Source: Asterias rubens (taxonomy: Eukaryota > Echinodermata > Asteroidea > Forcipulatida > Asteriidae). Taken from it: a DNA stretch of 64,000 nucleotides. Within the stretch, counting starts at the first letter, position 1; the number at the start of each line of letters is the position of its first letter. A program made the position numbers and the translations under genes. The stretch covers positions 18,479,047 through 18,543,046 of the forward strand of contig NC_047066.1 of NCBI RefSeq assembly GCF_902459465.1. Reading direction: 5' to 3'. Of the stretch, positions 52,724 through 63,298 are shown one piece after another. The notes beneath the pieces are model-generated. The model ran no database searches. It was not told where the DNA came from and saw nothing but the letters and a program-made list of their open reading frames with translations.

Positions 52724-52875
52724 TTAAAGGGACACGTTGCCTTGGATCGAGCAAGTTGGTCTTTGAAAATATAATGTCCATACAAATATGCCCCGAAGTT
52801 GCATGGTTTTCCGACCGTGTTAGTTCGCTACTTAAAAAGAAAAATGTATATTTCCAAGGCAACGTGTCCCTTTAA
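52724..52875. mobile_element. Short MITE-B derivative
   Basis: TTAAAGGGACACGTTGCC to GGCAACGTGTCCCTTTAA, with only about 110 bases between; most of each arm is deleted. Confidence 0.85.
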
Positions 52876-52960
52876 AGGGTGCTTTACTTTTGGTTGAGAT
52901 ATTTTTTAGATCGGGAAACCCTTTTTTAACATTTCAACGAGAAATTGACACATGGCAGTG

Positions 52961-54250
52961 GTTTCCAGTTGGGTCAACTAGTTTCCAGTTGGGTATCATG
53001 AGCTTTTTTCTAGTTAGGCATCAGCTGGTTTCCAGTTGGGTCAACTAGTTTCCAGTTGGGTATCATGAGCTTTTTTTCTAGTTAGGCATCAGCTGGTTTC
53101 CAGTTGGGTCAAGTAGTTTCCAGTTGGGTAACATGAGCTTTTTTCTAGTTAGGCATCAGCTGGTTTCCAGTTGGGTCAGCTAGTTTCCAGTTGGGTATCA
53201 TGAGCTTTTTTCTAATTAGGCGTCAGCTGGTTTCCAGTTGGGTCAGCTAGTTTCCAGTTGTTATCACGAGCTTTTTTCTAGTTAGGCGTCAGCTGGTTTC
53301 CAGTTGGGTCAGCTAGTTTCCAGTTGGGTATCATGAGCTTTTTTTCTAGTTAGGCATCAGCTGGTTTCCAGTTGGGTCAACTAGTTTCCAGTTGGGTATC
53401 ATGAGCTTTTTTCTAGTTAGGCATCAGCTGGTTTCCAGTTGGGTCAACTAGTTTCCAGTTGGGTATCATGAGCTTTTTTTCTAGTTAGGCATCAGCTGGT
53501 TTCCAGTTGGGTCAGCTAGTTTCCAGTTGGGTATCACGAGCTTTTTTCTAGTTAGGCATCAGCTGGTTTCCAGTTGGGTCAGCTAGTTTCCAGTTGGGTA
53601 TCATGAGCTTTTTTTCTAGTTAGGCATCAGCTGGTTTCCAGTTGGGTCAGCTAGTTTCCAGTTGGGTATCATGAGCTTTTTTCTAGTTAGGCATCAGCTG
53701 GTTTCCAGTTGGGTCAGCTAGTTTCCAGTTGGGTATCATGAGCTTTTTTCTAGTTAGGCATCAGCTGGTTTCCAGTTGGGTCAGCTAGTTTCCAGTTGGG
53801 TATCATGAGCTTTTTTTCTAGTTAGGCATCAGCTGGTTTCCAGTTGGGTCAGCTAGTTTCCAGTTGGGTATCATGAGCTTTTTTCTAGTTAGGCATCAGC
53901 TGGTTTCCAGTTGGGTCAACTAGTTTCCAGTTGGGTATCATGAGCGTTTTCTAGTTGGGCATCAGCTGGTTTCCAGTTGGGTCAGCTAGTTTCAAGTTGG
54001 GTATCATGAGCTTTTTTCTAATTAGGCGTCAGCTGGTTTCCAGTTGGGTCAGCTAGTTTCCGGTTGGGTCAGCTAGTTTCCAGTTTGGTCAGCTATTTTC
54101 CAATTGGGTATCATGAGCTTTTTTCTAATTAGGCGTCAGCTGGTTTCCAGTTGGGTCAGCTAGTTTTCAGTTGGGTCAGCTTGTTTCCAGTTGGGTCAGC
54201 TAGTTTCCAGTTGGGTCAGCTAGTTTCCAGTTGGGTCAGCTAGTTTTTAG
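52961..54250. repeat. Minisatellite, 67-bp unit, ~18 copies
   Basis: Each unit has two copies of GTTTCCAGTTGGGT (followed by CAGCTA or ATCATG) and a spacer GAGCTTTTTTCTAGTTAGGC then ATCAGCTG. Copies differ at few positions (CAA/CAG, TTTTTT/TTTTTTT). Beyond about 54165 the array collapses to a bare 20-bp subunit. No useful open frame. Confidence 0.97.
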
Positions 54251-54361
54251 CGAGTCAACTTCAAAGTCAGTGAACTCCCAGATTGTGTTAAACTGTTGGG
54301 GTCAATCAGCCGCTTCACACAAAAGCAATTTAGCAATGATCCCTTGCTAAATGGATTTTAC

Positions 54362-54530
54362 CCGGGCCCAATTTCATAGAGCTGCTAAGCACTAAAACTA
54401 TATTCAGCTGTTGTATGCTTACCTTGAAAATCACATAGAAATTTGGTTAGGAAATCCTGTTTTTATCAAGGCAAGCATTTCATGCTAAGCAAATTTTTGT
54501 GCTTAGCAGCTCTTTGAAATTGGGCCCTGG
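54362..54530. repeat. Foldback element (GCTGCTAAGCAC family)
   Basis: GGGCCCAATTTCATAGAGCT and GCTAAGCAC pair with GTGCTTAGCAGCTCTTTG and AATTGGGCCC. Confidence 0.85.
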
Positions 54531-54801
54531 TTACTATGCTGCCAGGTAGCGCCCCAAAAAAGTCCCCATTGGTTGGGACTGGTAGAGTGGTAGTGTTGCA
54601 CAGAAAGACCCTGTTCTGTATAACTGTTCATATTGAGTTTACATTTTGTTCAATAACGTGCAATGTCAATGTAGACATGGTCTGTACATAAAATGTAAAT
54701 AGTTTCATAACTTAGATAAAAGGTTTTGCCGAAGTTCTTCATAACACCTTGTCGACTATTTTGTTTAAATATACTCGCTATTCATTGATCTTTAACCGCT
54801 A

Positions 54802-55179
54802 TTAAAGGATTCTGGTACTTTTTGTAACAGAAAACACAATGACCACAGATTTATATAAAACTTACACAGTTTGAAGATATTGATAGTAGAAGGCTTACCT
54901 TACCTTGCTCAAGGAGATGTAGTGTTTGAGAAATAAGTAAAACAATGTCATGAAAATACGTTTTTACATGCTAAAATAATTTTCGTCTCGTGATCACTGA
55001 GATAAAAATCATTTTTGTGACACCTTTTTGTTTTATTCAATTCTCAAAAACTTCAGCACCTCAGCAAGTAATTTTTTCGGGGAAGATTTCTACCATCATT
55101 ATCTTCATACTGTGTAAGTTTAATGTAAATCTTTGGACATTGTGTTTTGTGTCCTACAAAAGGTACCCAGACCCTTTAA
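54802..55179. mobile_element. Foldback MITE-F, full length
   Basis: TTAAAGGATTCTGGTACTTT to AAGGTACCCAGACCCTTTAA; shares the right TTAA with the following MITE-A. Confidence 0.88.
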
Positions 55180-55530
55180 AGGCAGTGGACACTATTGGTA
55201 ATTACTCAAAATAATTATTAACATAAAACCTAATTATTTGGTAACGAGTAATGGGGAGCTGTTGATGGTATAAAACACTGTGAGAAATGGGTCCCTCAGT
55301 AACATAGTTTACGAGAAAGAAGTAATTCTCTCTGAATTTGATTTCGAGACCTCAGATTTAGAATTTGAGGTCTCGAAATCAAGCATCTGAAAGCCCACAA
55401 CGTCGGGTGACAAGGGGTTTTTTTTCTTTCATTATTATCTCGCAACTTCGACGACCGATTGAGCTCAAATTTTCACAGGTTGGTTATTTTATGCATATGT
55501 TGAGATACACCAAGTGAGAAGACTGCCTAA
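55176..55530 (+). mobile_element. MITE-A copy, right end lost
   Basis: TTAAAGGCAGTGGACAC at the left, perfect GAGACCTCA / TGAGGTCTC palindrome, ends near GAGAAGACTGCC. Confidence 0.88.
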
Positions 55531-55789
55531 TATGCTGTTCAATAAGCACCGAGTGATATGATATATAATTAAACTTTCGTTGAATTTGTACCCATGGTTG
55601 TGATATTGACTATCAGTTATTCCAAATTATTACATTATTGCAATCAAGATTTATTATTATCTACAATTTTTGGGGTATTTTATAGCAAAAAATTCCAACA
55701 AAGTACATTACTTTGTCAGACTGTAATTGTTTTCACAATCTTAAGCCATCTTGTGGCACAGCTTTGGCACCCTGCCTTGAAAATTGCAT

Positions 55790-56700
55790 ATTATGACCAA
55801 CGTCGGTTCAATGCCGGCCCAATGGTGCGCCGTTACAAAATCAGTAGGCCTATTGGCACAGAACAGTTTTTTATACCATTATTTGCCAAAATGGTGTGCC
55901 ACTTGGAAACCAGTGTTGGCCCAAAACAAGTTTTCTATACCATTTTCCTAAAATGGCTTGGCGCTAAAAAAAAAACAGTAAACAGATGTCAGAAAGTAAA
56001 ACTTTCATTATCAGACGAAAATTCAACCAGCATTTTAAAAATGCAAAAAGTATATCAAATATAATGTTAAATTTAAATAAAATTACTTTGCAATAAAAAA
56101 GTCCATTACAATAAAGTGTAGTTGTCCATGATAAAAAAAATACAACAAATGAAAAAACAGCAGCAATGAATACATTATTTTAAAAATGAATGCTATGTAA
56201 AAACCATTAAAATAATAAATACATTTTAGCACAGTTTTTTTTTTTTAAATAGTATTCGGTTTCTCTAAATGCCGGTACCATCAGGGGTCGATTTCACAGA
56301 GAGTTAGGACTAGTCCTAGGAGATATAAGAAACGTATGGCTAGTCCTACGTTAGGACGATTAACTCTTCCTCACTCCAGATAAGACTAGTCTTAACTCTT
56401 TGTGAAATCCACCCCAGGTTCAATAGCTTGCATGGCCTAATTCCTTTTTAAATATCAAGTCGGTTTAGTAATTAGAACATTATTTTCTTTACCGTTTTGC
56501 CAAAACCAGTATTGACATGATTGGCCCAGAAAAAGTTTTCTATATGACACCATTTTTATAAAAATTGTGTGCAGCGACAAAACCAGTATTGGCTCAATGA
56601 GAGGTTTTCTGCCTGTTTTCCCAAATGGTGTGCCGCAAAACCAGTATTGGACCAGTGCAGGTTTTCTACCGTTTCCCAAAATAGTCTAGACCAGATTTCC
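55790..56700. repeat. Degenerate repeat cluster (AACCAGTATTGGCCC words)
   Basis: AAACCAGTGTTGGCCC or AACCAGTATTGG, TTTTCTATACCATTTTCC and AAATGGTGTGCCGC recur at about 55800-55970 and 56500-56690, about 60 bases apart. A 156-codon frame (55594-56064) is a by-product of this repeat and is not called a gene. Confidence 0.6.
56282..56416. repeat. Foldback element C
   Basis: GGGTCGATTTCACAGAGAGT at the left, CTTAACTCTTTGTGAAATCC at the right, internal GACTAGTCCTA. Inserted inside the degenerate repeat cluster. Confidence 0.85.
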
Positions 56701-58043
56701 AAAAAGGGCTCTACTAGTTAAGGAAGTGAGCGGCATTTTTGAGTAAAAGTTGGTAACATACCTGATTTAACTAATTTGGGGGTGCTGAATCCGAAAATAG
56801 TGGATACCAAGGCTAATTTTTGGTCTTTCACCCTGAAAAATCAAATTTAAAACAATACAGACAACCCAGCAGACGACGGACTTCTCACGTGAAAAATATT
56901 CAGGTTCTGCTGTGGTTCCATATCGATGTTGTCAGGACACCACACAGGGCAGGTACCCGGGTGCAGGTCAGGTATCCGTAACAAACTTTTGATTGTACTG
57001 GATAGATCTACAACCAAATTGCACTTTCAGAGGGACCAACAGGTGCTTTCAATGTCATTTTAAAAGTATTTGATATTTCGATTACAATCCTCCCCCGTTT
57101 TAGAAAGTATTCTCCACAGTTGACGAACCAATCTAACTGTTGTAGGCTAACAATTGAAAAAATAAATTCCAGTTTGTTTGTTGGCAGTATAATGCATCGT
57201 TAGTCGTGTTTGTACACACACGGACAAATTGCACACAAGAAGACGATAGTAAGATTCCGAAACAAAGGACAACAAAATATGTATCCCCTCCATTGATAAA
57301 ACAATCCACCCTCTCTTTTCAGCTGGTTGTGAAGAACAAGGAAAAAACAAATTATTTACTTTGATAATATCACAACAATTTGGGTCAGTTTAATTGTTAT
57401 CCATGGTAAATTTGTGTATTTTTGTGTATAATTCTTTTGTAAGAAAATATGAACATCAAAAGTACAAACAAAAATTTGTAATTCAACATTGTTAATTAGG
57501 AAGTACACAGTTTGAATTAACAAACCATGAATGGAAAGTCTATGGATCCTGGACTATTAATACAACACATACAGTGCAGAAGGATGCATAGGCATGTATT
57601 ATAGATTGTAGTCGGTTTAGAAAGTATTTAGTTATTGGTATGGTCGTAAATTACAAGTAAATAATATGACTGATAAGTAGCTGTTCACAGACTCTAACAA
57701 GGCCTACTTGAATTAATCATAAAGATAATTTAGTTCATGAACAGAAATATAAACTCAAAGTCAATATTTTTGAATAATGATACGTTGGCTCAATGTTTAG
57801 CCAACATCCGGTGTGTGACGAGGTGTATGGGTGGATGAGGTTGATGAGGTATTGCATGGTGAGGTATCAATATTAATATTATGGTCTAAACATGACACAT
57901 TTGCCGATACAACACAACACAATATCTTCGTAGTGGACACAATGATTTACCCACACATTCAAACTGCATTCAATTTTTCGATTGAAGAAACATTTATTTC
58001 CATTTCATAAAAAAAATATTTAAAGTATCATACTAAATAAAGA
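56701..58043. other. Intergenic, no gene recognised
   Basis: No splice-supported or domain-bearing frame on either strand. AT-rich throughout. Confidence 0.45.
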
Positions 58044-58420
58044 TTAAAGGCACTGGACACTATTGGTATTGTCAAGGACTGGCCTCCACAGTTGGTGTAT
58101 CTCAACATTTGTGAAAATTGTGAAAATTTGAGTCAATCAGTCATCAAAATTGCGAGATAATAATGGATGAAGAAAACACCCTTGTCACACGAAGTTGTGT
58201 GCGTTTAAGATGGTTGATTTCGAGACCTCAAGTTCTAAATCTGAGGTCTCGAAATCAAATTAGTGGAAAATTACTTCTTTCTCGAAAACTACGTCACTTC
58301 AGAGGGAGCCGTTTCTCACAATGTTTTATACCATCAACCTCTCCCAATTACTCGACACCCAAGTAAGGTTTTATGCTAATAATTATTTTGAGTAATTACC
58401 AATAGTGTCCACTGCCTTAA
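58044..58420 (-). mobile_element. MITE-A copy
   Basis: TTAAAGGCACTGGACAC to GTGTCCACTGCCTTAA. The palindrome TTTCGAGACCTCA / TGAGGTCTCGAAA is perfect. Confidence 0.9.
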
Positions 58421-58904
58421 CATTAAATCAGCCAATGATACTACAATAAGAATAGTAGGAAAAGGACAGAGGAAGTGAAGTGGTGGTAACCCCCGTAAGC
58501 GTATGTTCACCATAGTGTAGAAACCGCACTTCAATTGTAATTTCACGCCACCCGCTGCTATGGGTAAATGCTGTTTATTGCACACTGGTTCGTAGAATGT
58601 TCTGTTGTACCTCTACCCAACCTTTGACTTCAAAACATTTACAGCTATCGATAATTTTACGTAACGCTGTGTTCAAATGAAAAGGTTTCGTTCAATAGTG
58701 GTTCAACAGTGTCCATCCTTTTCGATCTTGTTCGACATCGATCGTATGGGTAATCAATTTCGAAACTTGCTTGGTATACAAAATAATATGCAAAGTGAAT
58801 ATGTGCCCTGCATGGATGTGTCTCTGTATCAAACTCATCCAAACATGACCAGAGTTCTACTGTTCGTTTGTTCCATACCACAACAATAAAAACAGCGAAC
58901 AGGG
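58421..58904. other. Intergenic, no gene recognised
   Basis: Two frames (58657-58914 minus, 58677-58889 plus) lie over each other with no domain; not called. Confidence 0.4.
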
Positions 58905-59168
58905 CCAATGTCATGGATCTGCTTACCGCAAGCTTGGCTTACCGTCGAATTCTGCGCTTACGATCACCATTCTCCGCTTACGTGCAAGCGCCGAATTTCT
59001 GCGATAGCTGTTCATGCGTATAACGCCCATAGCAACGTGGAGTGCGCACGCACACAAGCCAAAATTCGCCGCTAGCCCGTGAAATACGCTTGCCGTAAGC
59101 ACACAATTTCCTGCTTACGTAAGCGCCGTTTCTCTGCTTACGGTAAGCAGAGCCATGAAACTGGGCCG
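58905..59168. repeat. Foldback element (GGCTCTGCTTACC family)
   Basis: CATGGATCTGCTTACCGCAA at the left pairs with TTACGGTAAGCAGAGCCATG at the right; interior CTTACGTGCAAGCGCCGAAT as in 18775-19014. It ends about 265 bases before the NOS start. Confidence 0.8.
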
Positions 59169-59432
59169 TGATGTGATGCAAAATAAAGGCAGTGTGTCAC
59201 CCACGCTTGGCAAACTTGACGGGGATGATTAGTGGGTGGGAAGAGCTAGAGCAGAAGCAGACAATGAGATTGTTGCTTGTTTAATCGATTGCGGATTAGA
59301 ATAGATTTGTACTTTCCTCGTTGTATTATCCCATTCTAATACAAAAGTAGCCCTACACAGTTTATCAGTGTACTGCTGCATTCGTCTTTGCAAAGAGCAA
59401 TTGCACGGCGCGGTAAAGAGTAACTCTGCGAA

Positions 59433-61315
59433 ATGACATCTTCGCCAAACACACCATCCGGTGTGGAATCGTTCGAGGATGTCTTCACAAATGGAGACCT
59501 ATCACCCAACCCTGTCAACAAACTTGGTGTGGGAGGAGGAGGTGGCATTCTGAATTCTCCAAAGAAGGATGGACGTTGTGGGTTTACTTCTCCCCCACCA
59601 CCCTCCCCGCTCAGACAGAAATGTGTCAATCTTCATAACTTTGCTACGGGCTCGCAGTTCGTTGACTCCCTGCATCACAAGGCATCTACGGTAGGCGTTT
59701 CATTTGTTTGTGGTTGGGAATCAAGTTGTCTTTAGGAAGAATTTAGTAAGCGTAAACTATTTCTGTGACGACTCTCTATCGTTGAAAGTGTAGACTATTT
59801 ACGAATCTACACTTAAGTGTAGATTTGTAACATAGTTGCTTGTAGACTCAATTAACGCTTAAAGACACTGGTCACTATTGGTAATTGTTAAAGACCAGTC
59901 TTCTCACTTGGTGTATCTAAACATAATTTATGCTTAAAATAACAAGCCTGTGAAAATTTCAGCTCAATTGGTCGTCGAAGCGGCGAGATAACTATGAACG
60001 AAAAAAAAACACCCTTGTCACACGAAGTTGTGTGCTTTCAGATGCTTGATTTCGAGACCTCAAGTTATAAATCTGAGGTCTCGAAATCAAATTCGTTGAA
60101 AATTACTTCTTTCTCGAAAACTACGTTACTTCAGAGGGAGCTGTTTCTCACAATGTTTTATACTATCAACCTCTCCCCATTGCTCGGTTCCAATAGGGGT
60201 TTATGCTAATACATATTTTGAGTAATTACCAATAGTATTCACTGCCTTAAAAACAACCATCCAGGGCGTTACCTTTATCGTTTAAGGAGAATTGACGAGA
60301 ATGTGTAGATTCATGAGTAGAATGTAAGAACCGAAGGTGAGTACATTGTAATCACGAATCTACATTTAAAGACCTGCTTGAACGAAAATTTCAAGTCGTA
60401 AACTTTGCTGCAATTCACTTAAAATGTTTTCAAAGAATAGGGAAATCGAGTCATATGACTATAAAAAGATTTCAATTGTGTAAAAAAAGAATTATTTTGA
60501 ATGCCCTTATCCAGCGCTTTTCTGAGAGATTTGCGAAAAGCCCTGTTACGTAATCACTCTCAAAACGTCATCTCTGGGAGCTTTGTTGCAGCGTGGAGGC
60601 ATAACAAAGCAAGCTCACAGAGATGATGTCAGCGGCATTGTCCTTTGACGCGCGCTCTCAACGGCAGAAGTGTTTTAGTTCTTCAAAACCTTTAGGTTGG
60701 GGCCTGATTTTTTATTCGATAATTACGAACAATTATTCAGAAGTGCACATAATATCAAAATTACATTAAAATGTTGAACAGGTGCATAATAAACAAGTTA
60801 AAATACCATTTACTTTGAAAACATTCCGCTCAGGTAGCTGTTTAGGAATCTGTTCTTTGACTTCAATGATTTCCCTCATAAAGAATGGAACAGAACATAA
60901 AGCCTTTAAAATAATCATATGAGCAGCAGTAGAACCTTTTGGATTAACAGCATCTTCATGTGCGGATCTTTGACACAAGTTTTAGGAGGCAAATCTGTCA
61001 AAGAGTGCGCATGCGAGCGTGAAGCCTTTACGGCATGGCTCCGGGCCCGCTGAAGGGCCCGGGAAATGTTTGCATTTTAGATGCTCTGTGGTGCAATCTT
61101 AGGCAATCTAGAGGCCCAATGGCAAACGAAACAGAACATATAAGCCTTCAAAATTTGAGTAGTAGAATTTGGGCCCTTTTTAATTTTGTTACTTGAACTT
61201 TCAATTAAAAAAAAGTGGCGGGACACAGGGTTTGGTCTTTCACAGTTTAACATGTATTGCAATACTTGGGCTTCATAATAAAGGTGGTCAAAAAGTTGTT
61301 GTTGTTCTGGGGGTT

Positions 61316-61356
<41 letters not shown>

Positions 61357-63298
61357 GCTTTTTTTTTGGGGGGGGGGAGCATTTGTATCGTGTCCCCCAT
61401 CCTCTAAAAGATGGGGGGCATGTCCCTCCCTGATTGACGCCCATGGTTAGGGTCTCATTTTGAGTTAGGACGAGTTATCGTCCGAATTTAGGACTAGCCA
61501 TACGTTTTTAATATCTCCGAGGTCTAGTCCTAACCTAACTCTTTGTGAAATCCACCCCAGCTATGATTGGCTTTTACGGAAGTAAACGAATCTTGCTGCC
61601 TAATGAAACTTCCTTATTTTATTACCAATGAATGCAAAACTGGTGAAATTGAATATTACTACTTATTGATTGTAAACACTGATTCAACGGAACACTCATT
61701 TCGAAACATTGAATGACTCGGGTGTTATAATATTGTTGTTGATAAAGGAACACATTGCCTTGGATCGGTTGAGTTCGTCTTGAAAAAGCGTTTGTAACCG
61801 TTTGTTATAAAATGCATTAAAAAAAATGGTTAGAAGATGTTTTAAAAACAGAATACAATGATCCACACAAATTTGCCCCAAAATTGTGTGGTTTTCCTTT
61901 TACTTTACGAACTAACACGGTCGGGCATTTATGGGAGTCAAAAATTGTCAAAGACCAGTCTTCTCACGTTGTGTATCTCCACATATACATAAAATATTAA
62001 ACCTGTGAAAATTGGAGCTCAATCGGTGGTCGAAGTTGCGAGATAACAATGAAAGAAAAAACACCCTTGTCACACGAAACTGTGTGCTTTCAGATGCTTG
62101 ATTTCGAGACCTCAAATTCTAAACCTGAGGTCTCGAAATCAAATTCGTGGAAAATTACATCTTTCTCGAAAACTACGTTACTTCAGAGGGAGCTGTTTCT
62201 CACAATGTTTTATACCATCAACTTCTCCCAATAACTCGTTACCAAGTAAGATTTTATGCTAATAATTATTTTGAGTAATTACCAATAGTGTCCGCTGCCT
62301 TTAAAAGTAGAATACAATGATCCATACACATTGTCTTGAAATTGCGAGGTTTTCCTTTTACTTTGCGAACTAAACACGGTCGGCCATTTATGGGAGCCAA
62401 CAATTTGACTTCCATAAATGGCCGACCGTGTTTGTCGAAAACCACGCAATTTCGAGTAATAATTGGAATGTGTGGATCATTATATTATACTTAAAATATC
62501 TTTCTAATCATATTTAAAAACAAACGGTTACAAATGCTATTCGAAGACCAACTCGACCGATCCAAGTAAAGCATAATTTTTATAGTCTAACACTCTCTCT
62601 TCTGTTTTTTAGAAGAAGAACACAATGAAAGAAATCGATCATTCTTAGCGGTCCATGGAGTGTTAAAGCTAGACCGAATCTAAACATCTGAGTTAGCAAA
62701 GGGTATACTTAAAGACCCTGGACACTATTGGTAATTATTCAAAATATATATTAGCATAAACCCTTACTTGGTAACGAGTAATGGGGAGAGGTTGATATTA
62801 TAAAACACTGTGAGAAAAGGCTCAATGCTCTGAAGTGACGTAGTTTTCGAGAAAAAAGTAGTTTTCCACGAGTTTGATTTCGGGATTTTAGATTTAGAAT
62901 TTGAGGTCTCGAAATCAAGCATCTGAAAGCACACAACTTCATGTGACAAGGGTGTTTTTCTTTCATTATTATCTTGCCACTCCGACGACCAATTGAGCTC
63001 AAATTTTTACAGGTTTGCTATTTTGTGCATATGTTGAGATACACCAAGTGAGAAGACTGGTCTTTGACAGTTACCAATAGTGTCCATAGTGTCTTTAAAG
63101 ATAAAACGTGGCCTATTTCAACTGTAATCAAACGAATGTCGTTTTTTTATTTCAGAGTGAGTCCCCATGTTCCGATACACGTTGCAGAGGGTCAATTGTT
63201 GCCCCCTCTAAGCCTACTGGCTCACTACCACGCCCAACAACAGAGGTTCGGAAACAAGCTGTTGAATTCATTGGACAGTTCTACACACATAATAACAG
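59433..63298 (+). CDS. NOS: Nitric oxide synthase, N-terminal part
   Basis: The enzyme makes NO and citrulline from arginine; only its N-terminus is here and the rest lies beyond 64000. Coding exons 59433-59690 and 63156-63298; donors GTAGGC and GTAATT, phases 0 and 2. The start is supported by an in-frame TAA at 59421. Exon 1 (86 aa) has a low-complexity lead with a GVGGGGG stretch and SPPPPSP, then KCVNLHNFATGSQFVDSLHH, which matches the NOS segment before the oxygenase domain. Exon 2 has CSDTRCRGS (C91, C96), the CxxxxC that binds zinc at the dimer interface, followed by EVRKQAVEFIGQFYTHNNR. No PDZ domain is encoded at the N-terminus, unlike vertebrate neuronal NOS. The identification rests on about 70 residues. 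Confidence 0.83.
59869..60250 (-). mobile_element. MITE-A copy in NOS intron 1
   Basis: TTAAAGACACTGGTCAC to ATTCACTGCCTTAA; palindrome intact. Confidence 0.88.
60505..60645. repeat. Inverted-repeat element in NOS intron 1
   Basis: GACGTTTTGAG-type and CGTCATCTCTGGGAGCTTTG / CAAGCTCACAGAGATGATG arms pair around GTTGCAGCGTGGAGGC. Confidence 0.6.
60646..61300. other. NOS intron 1, nothing recognised
   Basis: GGGCCCGCTGAAGGGCCCGG near 61045 is a small GC-rich hairpin. No exon found. Confidence 0.4.
61311..61378. repeat. (GTT)n microsatellite, then T and G runs
   Basis: About 15 GTT units followed by T9 and a G-rich run. Unstable in length. Frames through it on either strand (poly-Q, poly-T, poly-L) are artefacts. 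Confidence 0.95.
61460..61560. repeat. Foldback element C, left end short
   Basis: GAGTTAGGACGAGTTATCG, TTAGGACTAGCC, then CTAACTCTTTGTGAAATCC. Confidence 0.75.
61743..61945. mobile_element. MITE-B left arm only
   Basis: AAAGGAACACATTGCCTTGG through ATGGGAGTCAAAAATT; joined directly to a MITE-A at the hairpin centre. Confidence 0.85.
61943..62304 (-). mobile_element. MITE-A copy nested between MITE-B pieces
   Basis: Left terminal repeat is lost (starts AATTGTCAAAGACC); right end GTGTCCGCTGCCTTTAA intact. Confidence 0.88.
62303..62577. mobile_element. MITE-B, left tip missing
   Basis: Starts AAAAGTAGAATACAATG, has the GGGAGCCAACAATTTGAC centre and a right arm to CTCGACCGATCCAAG. Repeats left-arm sequence already present in 61743-61945, so it is a second copy rather than the other half. 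Confidence 0.8.
62709..63098 (+). mobile_element. MITE-A copy just before NOS exon 2
   Basis: TTAAAGACCCTGGACAC to CCATAGTGTCTTTAA, ending about 57 bases before the exon 2 acceptor. Confidence 0.9.

Noticed and set aside
55594-56064. 156-codon plus-strand frame
   Set aside because: Its second half is degenerate repeat units and the first half is AT-rich; no domain.
61077-61450. Frames with poly-Thr, poly-Gln or poly-Leu
   Set aside because: They are translations of a (GTT)n microsatellite and adjoining homopolymers.
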